64,000 bases of DNA, taken from assembly GCA_023382975.1 (NCBI GenBank), contig JAHDXO010000022.1, positions 41,706-105,705 of the forward strand. Direction: 5' to 3'. The DNA is from Pirellulaceae bacterium (GTDB taxonomy: Bacteria; Planctomycetota; Planctomycetia; Pirellulales; Pirellulaceae). The notes under the pieces are model-generated. The model was not told the origin of the DNA and did not search any database. It worked only from the letters and a program-made list of their open reading frames with translations. Position numbers and translations under genes: made by a program. Shown here piece after piece: positions 35,625-44,140 of the stretch (position 1 is its first letter; every line of letters begins with the position of its first letter).

Positions 35625-36452
35625 TCAAACCAGGTCGGAACGCTGCCGCCGTCGCCGGCGCGGCGCCGCGACCGGCGGATGTTCGTCGTCGGCCATTCGG
35701 CTATGCGGCGGCGGAGGGCCGGGCGAGCCCAGATCCATCGAGTCGCCGAAGTACTTCTCGCGGGCCTCCGCATGGCTGACGACTTCCTGCGGAGTCCCGT
35801 GGCAGAGCACTTGCCCCTTGCTGATCACATAGCTGCGGTCGGTGATCTGCAGGGTTTCCCGCACTTGGTGATCGGTGATCAGGATCGCGATGCCGCGGCT
35901 GCGCAGCTCCCGCACAATCACCTGGATACTCTGAATCGTCACGGGGTCGATGCCCGTGAACGGCTCGTCCAGCAAGATGATCTGCGGATTGGAGACCAGG
36001 CAGCGGGCGATCTCCAGACGCCGCCGCTCGCCGCCCGACAGCGATCCGGCCAGCGACTTGCGGATGTGCGTGATCTTGAATTGTTCGAGAAGTTCGTGGC
36101 ATCGCGCGCGGCGTTCGCGCCACTTGACGCCCAGCAATTCCATCATGCCCAGCAGATTCTGCTGGACGGTCAACTTGCGGAACACGCTGGATTCCTGCGC
36201 CAAATAGCCCATGCCCCCGTCGCGGGCGCGTCGGAACATCGGCCAGGCGGTCACGTCCTGACCGTTCAAAAACACCTTGCCCTGATCCGGCTCGATCATG
36301 CCGCACGTCATGCGGAAACTGGTCGTCTTGCCCGCGCCGTTCGGACCCAGCAGCCCGACAATCTCACCGCGTTCGACGTGGAAATCGACCCCGTCCACCA
36401 CGCGGCGGCGGCCGTAGGTCTTGACCAATCCTTGGACTTCCAGAATCGCCAT
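35625..36452 (-). CDS. lptB: LptB, ATPase of the lipopolysaccharide exporter
   Basis: A 275-residue ABC ATPase. Walker A is GPNGAGKTT at about 36-44, the Q-loop lies in YLAQESSVFRKLTV, the signature is LSGGERRR at about 140-147 and Walker B is IILLDEPFTGIDP. The LAQESSVFRKLTV sequence is diagnostic of LptB, which drives LPS transport with LptFG across the envelope. The domain ends near residue 240; a Pro- and Arg-rich tail of about 35 residues is extra compared with the usual 240. The gene lies between a signal peptidase and the SSS symporter, and no lptA, lptC or lptFG is in the window. Its presence supports an LPS-bearing outer membrane in this organism. Confidence 0.93.
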   Translation of the reverse strand: MAILEVQGLVKTYGRRRVVDGVDFHVERGEIVGLLGPNGAGKTTSFRMTCGMIEPDQGKVFLNGQDVTAWPMFRRARDGGMGYLAQESSVFRKLTVQQNLLGMMELLGVKWRERRARCHELLEQFKITHIRKSLAGSLSGGERRRLEIARCLVSNPQIILLDEPFTGIDPVTIQSIQVIVRELRSRGIAILITDHQVRETLQITDRSYVISKGQVLCHGTPQEVVSHAEAREKYFGDSMDLGSPGPPPPHSRMADDEHPPVAAPRRRRRQRSDLV

Positions 36453-36547
36453 CGATCATCCTCCGAGGCTTTTTGTCTCCACAAGCGGAGCGGAAAACGG
36501 GACAGGCACTGGGCGCTCCTCTGTCGGAGCCAGCGCCGATTTCGCGG

Positions 36548-38311
36548 TCATCGGATCAAACCCATGCGTTCAAAGTTGGGGAAAAAGGGAATCGGTGCGT
36601 TCCAGGGATGCGGCCAGTACACCAACAACGCTTTGCCCGTCAGCAAATCCCGGCGAACGTGCGGCGGGGGGCTACCCCAGCCATCCGGGCCGCCGGGAGA
36701 CCACAATCTCGCATCCTTGCTCTGCGGGCTGTTGTCGCCCAGCGGAAAGAACTGGCCGTCTTCCATCACGAATTCAGCAAACGGACGCCGACGTTCGAAC
36801 AGCGGCGTGCTGCTCCACGATTCGGGCGACGCGAACACCTTCAGGATATCGCTCTCGGCGAAATAGTCGTCATAGTCATGCTCCGGCCGCGAACGGGAGT
36901 TCGACGAGACGTAGTACACGTCGCGGTACAATCGAAGTTGCGAAACCAGCAGGTCCGCCCCCGCGCTGCCAATGCCGGCCGGTTCCAGATCGCCGGGATC
37001 CTCGGGACTCCACTTCGGCTTCACGTCGCGGTCCGGCACGTAGGTCGTGGGACCGTCGAACGGAACCACGCGGCCGTTGACCCACAGGATCAACTGATCG
37101 TCACAGTTCGACAGCATCAGGCGGTATCTGCCAGGGCCGCGCACCGCGGTCTTCGCCAGCGTCTTCGGGACTTCAACGCCATCGTCGCCGACGAAATTCC
37201 GCCGACCGCCGTCGGCAGACAAAATCGCCTCGCCCGTCGCCACGTCGATCCGGCACGTATAGTGGACGCCGCCTTCGACGAGATCCAACAACAGTTCTCC
37301 CGAGTTGCTCCGCACCTCGACCAACGCCTCGACAGCCAAGTCGCCGACCCAGTGCAAGCCCCAGGCGCGGCGGCGCGAGGTGCCGCCGAACTGTCCCGTC
37401 CGCTCGACGCCGTCGTTGTACGCGTAGTAGTCGGAAATCAACTCACCCATGCGGTCGAGCCGAGGCACCCGTCCCAATCCAATCTCGTCCCAATCGTTGT
37501 CCCAAGGGATCAGATGACGATACCTCAGCCAAGCCGTCTTGCCCTCCGCTCCTTCCACCTGGAAGCGGCGTCCGTCGTCGAGAACTTGCCACGATGGCGA
37601 TGTCGGAGTCTGCCAATCCTGCCAGCGCGACGGCCAGCCAACTTGAATTAGTTCCGGCGATTGATAGTTCGTGTCGTGGACCATCTGCAGCATGGCACGC
37701 AATTTGGTCGGCGGTTTGCGGGCGATCCGGAAACCTGTGTCTCCGTCGGCCGAAGCGTCGTTGGGCCGCGAGTAGATGTCTCCGTGCCGGATGCGAAGCG
37801 TCTCGTTGGGCATCCCCACCAAGCGTTTGATGTAGTTCTGTTTGGCATTGCCCGGATACTTAAAGACGATCACGTCCCAACGGTCCGGATCGCCGATCTC
37901 GTAAGCGAACTTGCTGACCAGAATGCGGTCGCCGCTGAACGAACGGTGATTCGCGTTCAGATTCTTCTGCAGCGTCATCGTAAAGCCGCAGATGGGACAA
38001 GTCGTCGCGATCACTTCGCCCGCCCCGTCGTTCTCCAGACTCGCGCCGGTACGGTACTGATAGCTGCACTTCTCGCAAACCACGTCCATGTGCCGGCCTT
38101 GCAGCGTCGGCGCCATCGAACCGGTGGGGATGACAAACGCTTCGGCAACGAAGGCGCGAAACAAAAATGCCAGCACGATCGCCACCGCGATCGATTCAAT
38201 GGTCTCCCGGATCGCCCGTCCTTCCGTAGCCTTCCCCGCTGCGGCTTGGCCTTGTGCGGATTTCGCCGACGCAACGCTGGCCGTTGCCGGGCTGGTCTTG
38301 GACTTGCTCAT
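36548..38311 (-). CDS. lepB: Signal peptidase I with zinc-ribbon and beta-sandwich insertions
   Basis: A 587-residue protein, about twice the size of E. coli LepB (324). A single TM helix lies at about 41-58. Catalytic Ser65 is in PTGSMAPTL and catalytic Lys162 in IKRLVGMPNE; the GDNSPQSKDAR motif is near the end. Between Ser and Lys sits a zinc ribbon with Cys79, Cys82, Cys105 and Cys108. Between Lys and the last motif is an insertion of about 330 residues resembling a concanavalin-like sandwich (VRSNSGELLLDLVEGG, YRLMLSNCDDQLILWVNG). It cleaves signal peptides on the outer face of the inner membrane. ATG 38311 with GAGGAAAG upstream is preferred to the TTG before it. A shorter paralogue lies 400 bases upstream. 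Confidence 0.92.
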   Translation of the reverse strand: MSKSKTSPATASVASAKSAQGQAAAGKATEGRAIRETIESIAVAIVLAFLFRAFVAEAFVIPTGSMAPTLQGRHMDVVCEKCSYQYRTGASLENDGAGEVIATTCPICGFTMTLQKNLNANHRSFSGDRILVSKFAYEIGDPDRWDVIVFKYPGNAKQNYIKRLVGMPNETLRIRHGDIYSRPNDASADGDTGFRIARKPPTKLRAMLQMVHDTNYQSPELIQVGWPSRWQDWQTPTSPSWQVLDDGRRFQVEGAEGKTAWLRYRHLIPWDNDWDEIGLGRVPRLDRMGELISDYYAYNDGVERTGQFGGTSRRRAWGLHWVGDLAVEALVEVRSNSGELLLDLVEGGVHYTCRIDVATGEAILSADGGRRNFVGDDGVEVPKTLAKTAVRGPGRYRLMLSNCDDQLILWVNGRVVPFDGPTTYVPDRDVKPKWSPEDPGDLEPAGIGSAGADLLVSQLRLYRDVYYVSSNSRSRPEHDYDDYFAESDILKVFASPESWSSTPLFERRRPFAEFVMEDGQFFPLGDNSPQSKDARLWSPGGPDGWGSPPPHVRRDLLTGKALLVYWPHPWNAPIPFFPNFERMGLIR

Positions 38312-38716
38312 CAAAATAGGCTTTCCTCAGGCGGCTCGCAGCCGCAGTGAAGTAGGGCGGGATCTTCTCCCCCCAGAACGTGCGAATTTGCAGACTGGCA
38401 GTCCGTCAAAGCCAACCGCCAGAATCGTTTCGAGTCGCACCGCGTGGAATATAGCGGAAAAACCAAAGCCGCGAAACTCGATTCTGCGATCCGAGGCATT
38501 ACTCCCAAGAAAGACGTAGTTTCACCGGACGCTGGATTGAGAACGCGCTTTTCTCATCGATTTACGGCTCCCGGCATTCGATCGTTCGCGTTTCCTCGCT
38601 GTCGAATTTCTCCGTACACCCCTCTGCCCAAGACACTTGTAAGTGGGACAGACCAACAAGTGGGTCGCGACTCAACTGGGGCGCGGGCGCCGAACGCGAC
38701 TCAAGTGGGTCGCCGA
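38312..38716. other. Gap between the two signal peptidase genes
   Basis: About 400 bases with no convincing ORF. Small open frames here lack protein character. It presumably carries the promoter of the downstream lepB operon. Confidence 0.5.
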
Positions 38717-40060
38717 TCAAAGACTGCCAGGCCACCAAACTCGGCCCAGCAGGCGGTCGATTGGCACGCCGGGTTGCGGCCAATGGCGGCTGTCGTGCGA
38801 AACGGGCACGTTGTCCCCGATTACAAATAACTCGTTCGGCTCGAGCGGTTCCGAAGCCCCCAACGCGTCGGTCGGAATAGCGGCTGGTAGGTAGTAGATG
38901 TCGCGATAGACTTGCAGCCGCTCGATCGTGACAGCGACTCCCGCGGCCCCGACGGCGATTTGGGGTCTGGAAGCATTGCTGTCGGCGGTCGTGTTCTCGA
39001 ATTCAGCAGCCGTCCCGGCCGAGTCGGGAACGCCTTCATCGATTGCTTCGCGGATCAGTTCGTGACCGTCGATGCCGAACAAGAGCTGCCCGTCGCACAG
39101 GGCGACTTCGACCAGCACGCCGCGCGCGAAGGCGAATCGCGGCAGCGACAACCGGCTCAACGGATGCGAATCCCGAAAGGCTGCGATTTCCCGGGTGTCG
39201 AATCGCAACTCGACCCGGCAGCGCCCGTGCCGGCTGGCGACTTCATAGGCCAAGCGACCTCGCTGTCCCGGAGTACGCGTCCAGCACGACAACAGGACAT
39301 CGTCCACGGTGTTCAGGCGGCGCGATAGCTGTTGATTGTAGCTGTCATTGTCCAGGATCGGCGATGGCCGCGTCCGCGGCGCGGTTCCGGCATAGCCGGG
39401 CCAATGCCGGTAGACCAGCCAGTCCATGAAGCCTTCGCGATTCCCGTCCGTTTCGAAATCGCACCGCGACTCGGCGGCGTGCCAGCGGCTGGCGGGCGAT
39501 TCACTCTGCCAGCGGGCTGGTAACTTCTCCTCCTGCCTTGGCTGGTACGCTTGGTCGTGTACCAGCACCGCCAGGCTGCGCAGTTGTGCCAGCGACTTTC
39601 GCACCACGTGGCCGTCTGCCACGAGATCGCCTCGGCGAAACTCAATCCGCTCGCCGGGCAAGCCTACGATGCGTTTCACCGCCGGCCGTGACGGATCGTC
39701 GGGCGTTGCGAACGCGACCACATCCCAGCGGTTGGGCTTTCGCCAGGCGTAGGCAAAGCGGTCGATCAGCACTCGCTGTCCGGCGAAAATGGGGCCGTCC
39801 GGCGTATGGTTGTTGACGAATCCGCAGTTCCAGCAGATCACCCGACCGTCCCGTGGCGGTTCGGCCGCATCGTAGCGGCAGATCGCTTGGCAATCGCGGC
39901 AGAACAGCCGATGATGTTCGCCGACCAGCGCCGTCGCCATCGAAGCTCCGGAAACCCGTACGGGCTTCCAGACGCCTTGCCAGCCGGCAAGGCGAATGAT
40001 GCCGCCCGCAAGGAGCGCCACCACGACCAGCGATGGTAGCCAACGGCGACCAACTGCCAC
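38717..40060 (-). CDS. Second signal peptidase I-like protein with zinc ribbon
   Basis: A 447-residue paralogue of the neighbouring LepB. It starts with GTG at 40060: GGAGGA lies six bases upstream, and the start gives a TM helix at about 7-25. The ATG that would add 26 residues has no such support. Catalytic Ser40 is in VSGASMATAL, Lys129 is in VKRIVGLPGE and the last box is IGDNVPVSHDSR. A zinc ribbon (Cys54, Cys57, Cys76, Cys79) sits between Ser and Lys, as in the first copy, and a shorter sandwich-like insertion follows. Both catalytic residues are present, so it should be active. Two differently sized copies suggest division of labour between substrates. Confidence 0.88.
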   Translation of the reverse strand: MAVGRRWLPSLVVVALLAGGIIRLAGWQGVWKPVRVSGASMATALVGEHHRLFCRDCQAICRYDAAEPPRDGRVICWNCGFVNNHTPDGPIFAGQRVLIDRFAYAWRKPNRWDVVAFATPDDPSRPAVKRIVGLPGERIEFRRGDLVADGHVVRKSLAQLRSLAVLVHDQAYQPRQEEKLPARWQSESPASRWHAAESRCDFETDGNREGFMDWLVYRHWPGYAGTAPRTRPSPILDNDSYNQQLSRRLNTVDDVLLSCWTRTPGQRGRLAYEVASRHGRCRVELRFDTREIAAFRDSHPLSRLSLPRFAFARGVLVEVALCDGQLLFGIDGHELIREAIDEGVPDSAGTAAEFENTTADSNASRPQIAVGAAGVAVTIERLQVYRDIYYLPAAIPTDALGASEPLEPNELFVIGDNVPVSHDSRHWPQPGVPIDRLLGRVWWPGSL

Positions 40061-40066
40061 GCAAGT

Positions 40067-40072
40067 TCCTCC
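40067..40072 (-). promoter_or_regulatory. Ribosome binding site supporting the GTG start of the second signal peptidase
   Basis: GGAGGA on the minus strand, separated by six bases (ACTTGC) from GTG 40060-40058. It is a strong match and decides the start. Confidence 0.75.
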
Positions 40073-40230
40073 GTCAAAGCGATTGATTTCCAGAAGGCGT
40101 GCCTTCGCCAGTGATTTGCCGCGTAGCCGCCAAACCATTCTCGGATGGTAGCATTGAAAACCGGCCGCGGACAGCCGAAGATAGCCGAAAACGACGGTTG
40201 ATGGTTCTTGGTAGAAGGAGTGGAAAGCAG

Positions 40231-42165
40231 ATGCGAAGCTTGCTTGCGATCGCCGTGTTGGTGTCGATTTCCGTCACATTACTGGCTGCCGAACCAGCCG
40301 ACGTGACGCCTCTGCTGACCGAGACGATCATCGGCAGCGACTTGCCGATGGCCGAAGTACAGCGGTACTGCGAGGCTCGAGTGCCGCGGATGCCGGAACT
40401 GACCTCCGCGGAAGCTTGGCGAGCCGAAGCCGACCGTCTGCGGCGCGAAGTGCTGGACCGCGTGGTCTTCAGAGGCCAGGCGGCCGTTTGGCGCGATGCG
40501 CCGTTGCGAGTCGAGTGGCTGGACACGATCGAGGGCGGCCCCGGCTACAAGATCCGCAAGCTGCGCTACGAAGCGTTGCCCGGGTTGTGGATCCCGGCTC
40601 TGTTGTACCTGCCGGATGCCCTCCCGTCCGCAACGCGAGTGCCTGCGATCCTGAACGTCAACGGGCATACGGGGTTGGGCAAGCAGTATCCGCCCAAGCA
40701 GATCCGCTGCATCAATCAGGCCAAACGCGGCATGATCGCCTTGAACATCGAATGGGTCGGCATGGGGCAGTTGCGCGGCGCCGGTTATTCCCACGCCCGG
40801 ATGAACCAGTTGGATCTATGCGGCACCAGCGGCTTGGCCCCGTTCTATCTGTCCATGTCGCGCGCCATCGATTTGCTGCTGACCTTGGAGCACACCGATC
40901 CCGAGCGGATCGCCGTCACGGGTCTGTCCGGAGGCGGTTGGCAGACGATCGTCATCAGCGCGTTGGACCCGCGGGTGGCGCTGTCGAATCCGGTGGCCGG
41001 GTATTCCAGCTTCCGCACGCGGGCCTATCACTTGAAAGACCTGGGCGATTCCGAGCAGACGCCCACCGATCTGGCGACGATCGCCGACTACACGCATCTG
41101 ACGGCCATGCTCGCTCCGCGTCCGGCGCTGTTGACCTACAATTCCAAGGACCAATGCTGCTTCGAATCCGGTTACGCACTCCAGCCACTGCTGGAGGCAG
41201 CACGCCCCGTCTACCGTCTGTTGGGGCGCGAGGACTCGCTGCGGTCGCACATCAACGACGATCCGGGGACTCACAACTTCGAACGCGACAACCGCCAAGC
41301 CTTGTACCGGATGCTGGGCGAGTTCTTCTATCCGGGCGACAAGTCGTACGACGCCGCCGAGATCCCCAGCGACGACGAAGTGAAGAGCGAAGCGGAACTG
41401 GCCGTCGAGCTGCCGGCGGACAACGCGGACTTCCAATCGCTGGCCCTGCAATTGGCTGCGTCGCTGCCGCGCGGCGGCGAGGTGCCTGACGCCGCAGCGG
41501 ACAAGACAGCTTTCGCGGCTTGGCAAACGACCGGCCGCCAGCGTCTGCGATCGATCGTGGCCGCCAAGGACTATCGCGTTCAAGCCATTGCGTCCGGCGA
41601 GGCCGAAGCCGCAGGCGTCAAAGCGCGCCGCTGGAAACTGATGATGGACGGCGATTGGACCGTGCCGGCGGTGGAATTGGTCCGAGGCGAACCGCAACGC
41701 ACGGCGATCCTGATCGCCGACGGGGGCCGAGCCGCTGCGGCGGAGGACGCCGCGCGGCTGCTGGCCGACGGCTACCGAGTGGTCGCCGTCGATCCCTTCT
41801 ATTTCGGCGAATCGAAGATCGCGAGTCACGCCTATCTGTTCGCCCTGTTGACAGCCACCGTCGGCGACCGCCCGCTGGGCATCCAAGCCAGCCAACTGAC
41901 CGCGACCGCCCGTTGGTGCTTGGCGGAGCAGAAGACTGGTCCCGTGACGATCGTCGCGCGTGGACCGCGCACCAGTTTGATCGCGCTGACCGCCGCCGCG
42001 CTGGAGCCCGACGCCGTTGCCGGCGTCGAGCGGCACGAATCGCTGGCCAGCTTGAAGGAGGTGATCGAGCAGAACTGGTCCGTCAGCGAGAAACCGGAGA
42101 TGTTCTGTTTCGGGTTGCTCGAAGCCTTCGACATTCCGCAACTGGCCGCGCTGGGAGCAAAGTGA
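40231..42165 (+). CDS. Secreted alpha/beta hydrolase, acetyl-xylan-esterase-like, paralogue of the 24839 gene
   Basis: A 644-residue exported protein with a signal peptide (LLAIAVLVSISVTLLAAE). The catalytic half holds VPAILNVNGHTGLGKQY, the elbow VTGLSGGGWQT and a His in DDPGTHNFER. A second, hydrolase-like half (from about residue 470) has no GxSxG; the corresponding place reads TIVARGPRTSLIA. That layout matches the 718-residue protein encoded at 24839-26995. The likely role is de-esterification of polysaccharides or natural products in the periplasm. ATG 40231 is chosen because a signal peptide begins there and GAAGGAG lies upstream; the earlier start has no exported character. It is divergent from the second signal peptidase gene. 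Confidence 0.8.
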   Translation: MRSLLAIAVLVSISVTLLAAEPADVTPLLTETIIGSDLPMAEVQRYCEARVPRMPELTSAEAWRAEADRLRREVLDRVVFRGQAAVWRDAPLRVEWLDTIEGGPGYKIRKLRYEALPGLWIPALLYLPDALPSATRVPAILNVNGHTGLGKQYPPKQIRCINQAKRGMIALNIEWVGMGQLRGAGYSHARMNQLDLCGTSGLAPFYLSMSRAIDLLLTLEHTDPERIAVTGLSGGGWQTIVISALDPRVALSNPVAGYSSFRTRAYHLKDLGDSEQTPTDLATIADYTHLTAMLAPRPALLTYNSKDQCCFESGYALQPLLEAARPVYRLLGREDSLRSHINDDPGTHNFERDNRQALYRMLGEFFYPGDKSYDAAEIPSDDEVKSEAELAVELPADNADFQSLALQLAASLPRGGEVPDAAADKTAFAAWQTTGRQRLRSIVAAKDYRVQAIASGEAEAAGVKARRWKLMMDGDWTVPAVELVRGEPQRTAILIADGGRAAAAEDAARLLADGYRVVAVDPFYFGESKIASHAYLFALLTATVGDRPLGIQASQLTATARWCLAEQKTGPVTIVARGPRTSLIALTAAALEPDAVAGVERHESLASLKEVIEQNWSVSEKPEMFCFGLLEAFDIPQLAALGAK

Positions 42166-42181
42166 TACGCCGTCAGCCGCG

Positions 42182-42817
42182 TCATCTCACCAGCAGCATC
42201 CGCATTGCGAACAGCAGCAAGGCCGTTCCGATCACCAGCGCCAGCAGCAGCCGCAAGCTGAACTGCTGCGCCGGCACGTTGTCAGGATCGTGCCCCAAAC
42301 TGGCCAACAACCGCGACAGGCCTCGCGAACCAAAGATCAAAGATACGCCGAAAACGAGAAAGATAACCGCTTGGCATAGCGAGGCGACGCCAACTTCATT
42401 GCCTCGCAGCGACAATCCACCCTGCGAAACCAGCGGGGCCAAGGCCCTCGTGCCCGGTGCGATTGCGCAAGATAGGAACCAAAGGCCCGTCACTATGCAG
42501 GCGACGTGGTACAGGCTGCCCGCGCCCAAGACGCCCGTCGCCGAGCCCCGATCGTTGTCGGCCACGTCTCGGCAGATCCAGTCGGCCAGCCGGGGCGCAT
42601 AGATGAACAACGGCACGGCTACGATAAGGAACCGCAAGGAGAAGCCGATCGACTGCGCCATCACGAAACCCCATCCCGCGCCACCGACTCCCCGCGAATC
42701 CCCGAGCAGCAGGCTGACGATGACGTACAACGTCCAACCAAACTGAAAGATCTCATTGCAGGCGATCCAAACGGCGATCAGCCTCAGTCCGACCAAAGTG
42801 ACATCCCGAAGCCGCAT
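42182..42817 (-). CDS. Small integral membrane protein of unknown function
   Basis: A 211-residue protein with four or five hydrophobic segments (for example FLIVAVPLFIYAPRLADWI, ACIVTGLWFLSCAIAP and LLLALVIGTALLLFAMRML). No catalytic or binding motif is visible and no family is recognised. ATG 42817 follows GGAGAGGATGG. The gene is convergent with the hydrolase gene (16 bases apart). Its neighbour upstream is a decayed SagB copy, so no functional context can be read. The longer frame begins in that decayed region. Confidence 0.7.
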   Translation of the reverse strand: MRLRDVTLVGLRLIAVWIACNEIFQFGWTLYVIVSLLLGDSRGVGGAGWGFVMAQSIGFSLRFLIVAVPLFIYAPRLADWICRDVADNDRGSATGVLGAGSLYHVACIVTGLWFLSCAIAPGTRALAPLVSQGGLSLRGNEVGVASLCQAVIFLVFGVSLIFGSRGLSRLLASLGHDPDNVPAQQFSLRLLLALVIGTALLLFAMRMLLVR

Positions 42818-42904
42818 GACGATCCATCCTCTCCAACGCAAACCAAGGCACCCGCACGGGACACGCTGCTCCCTGAGTCGGTTGTTATACCGCACCGGCC
42901 GCGG

Positions 42905-43932
42905 GCGTCACAGATTGACGTGGTGAGAAATTGGCGGACGCTCTGCTGGACACAAGCCGCCAGCACGGCATCGACGCGGAGCATCCGGTCTGCCTGCTGG
43001 CCGTGGTTCCGTGAGGCGGCGCGTACCCCACAAAACCGCCGGTGTTGGATGTGCCCGCGTCGTTGCTCGAACGTTTGGCCACCAGCGAGTTCGCCGGTTC
43101 GCCGAACCATTTGAGCGAAGACCATCACCGTTGGCCGGTGATCGACGAAGTCGCCCACGCAACGCATTACCCGGCGGACGTGTTTGCAGCGGACGAGGAA
43201 ACCGACGAGCCTCCGTCGATCGCGTTGCCCGGTTCGCCCGTCGATCGGCCGTTGCCGGCTCAGCAGATTATCCGCCAGCGGCGCAGCGCGATGGACATGG
43301 ACGGCCGAACGAGCGTATCGCGCGAGACGTTCTACCGCATGATGGCGCGGGTCTCGCCGCGACGCGGATTTCCTTTCGGGGTGCTGCCGTGGCCACCTTT
43401 CGTCGCGCTGGCGATCTTCGTTCATCGCGCGGACGATCTGCCGCCGGACCTCTATTTGCTGGCCCGCGGCGCGCGGCCCGAACGGTCGTTGCGTGATGAA
43501 TTGAAATCCGATTTCCTCTGGCGTCGGCCGGCGGAATGTCCGGACGGTCTGCCACTGTGGTGCCTGGTGGAAGGCGAATGCGGCCGCGCTGCGCGCACGA
43601 TCAGTTGCCATCAATCGATCGCGTCGGAGGGTGCTTTTTCGCTGGGCATGATCGCCGAATTCGAGTCCACGCTGCGGCATCGGCACGCGTGGTTCTACCC
43701 GCGTCTGTTTTGGGAAACCGGCTTGATCGGGCAGGTGTTGTATCTCGAGGCCGAAGCGGCCGGCGTGCGCGGCACCGGCATCGGCTGTTTCTTCGACGAC
43801 GCGATGCACGATCTGCTGGGCATCCACGACCGCAGTTGGCAGAGTCTGTACCACTTCACCGTCGGCGGCCCGACCGACGACCTGCGTCTGCAAACCCTGC
43901 CGCCGTACGAACATCTGCCACTCGATGAATAG
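42905..43932 (+). pseudogene. Truncated copy of a SagB-type (nitroreductase-fold) dehydrogenase
   Basis: From 43042 the frame encodes the C-terminal half (about 296 residues) of a protein nearly identical in layout to that at 57497-59176; both share LFWETGLIGQVLYLEAEAAG, TGIGCFFDDAMHDLLGI and LYHFTVGGPTDDLRLQTLPP. Upstream, the homologous stretch continues as SRQHGIDAEHPVCLLAVVP but then meets TGA (about 43013) and shifts frame before resuming at the PPVL segment. The entire N-terminal domain, with the first FMN-binding half, is missing. The two copies look very similar at the DNA level, so duplication and loss are recent. A short reading frame could still be translated, but it would lack the catalytic tandem fold. 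Confidence 0.82.
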
Positions 43933-44140
43933 TGCCATTTCCACCAATGATTCTCTCGCATCGCCGATCTGCAGGCCGCCGTGGATCGGAATGAAAGGGA
44001 TTCACGCGGTTCCGGTCCCTTCGCGATCTGACCGCTTGACGTCGGCCCCTTGATGATGGAGCATCACAGGAAGTGTCAGTCGCAGTCCAACGCTGGGAAA
44101 CTGTTCTTCTCAGGGGATTATAGCAAAAAGGAGGCATCGG
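43933..44140. other. Intergenic region
   Basis: About 200 bases between the SagB pseudogene and the secreted protein. AAGGAGG at 44128-44134 is the ribosome site for the latter. No other feature is recognised. Confidence 0.5.

Noticed and set aside
36512..36537. A GC hairpin between lepB and lptB as a rho-independent terminator
   Set aside because: The stem is imperfect, has no T run after it, and the genes look co-transcribed.
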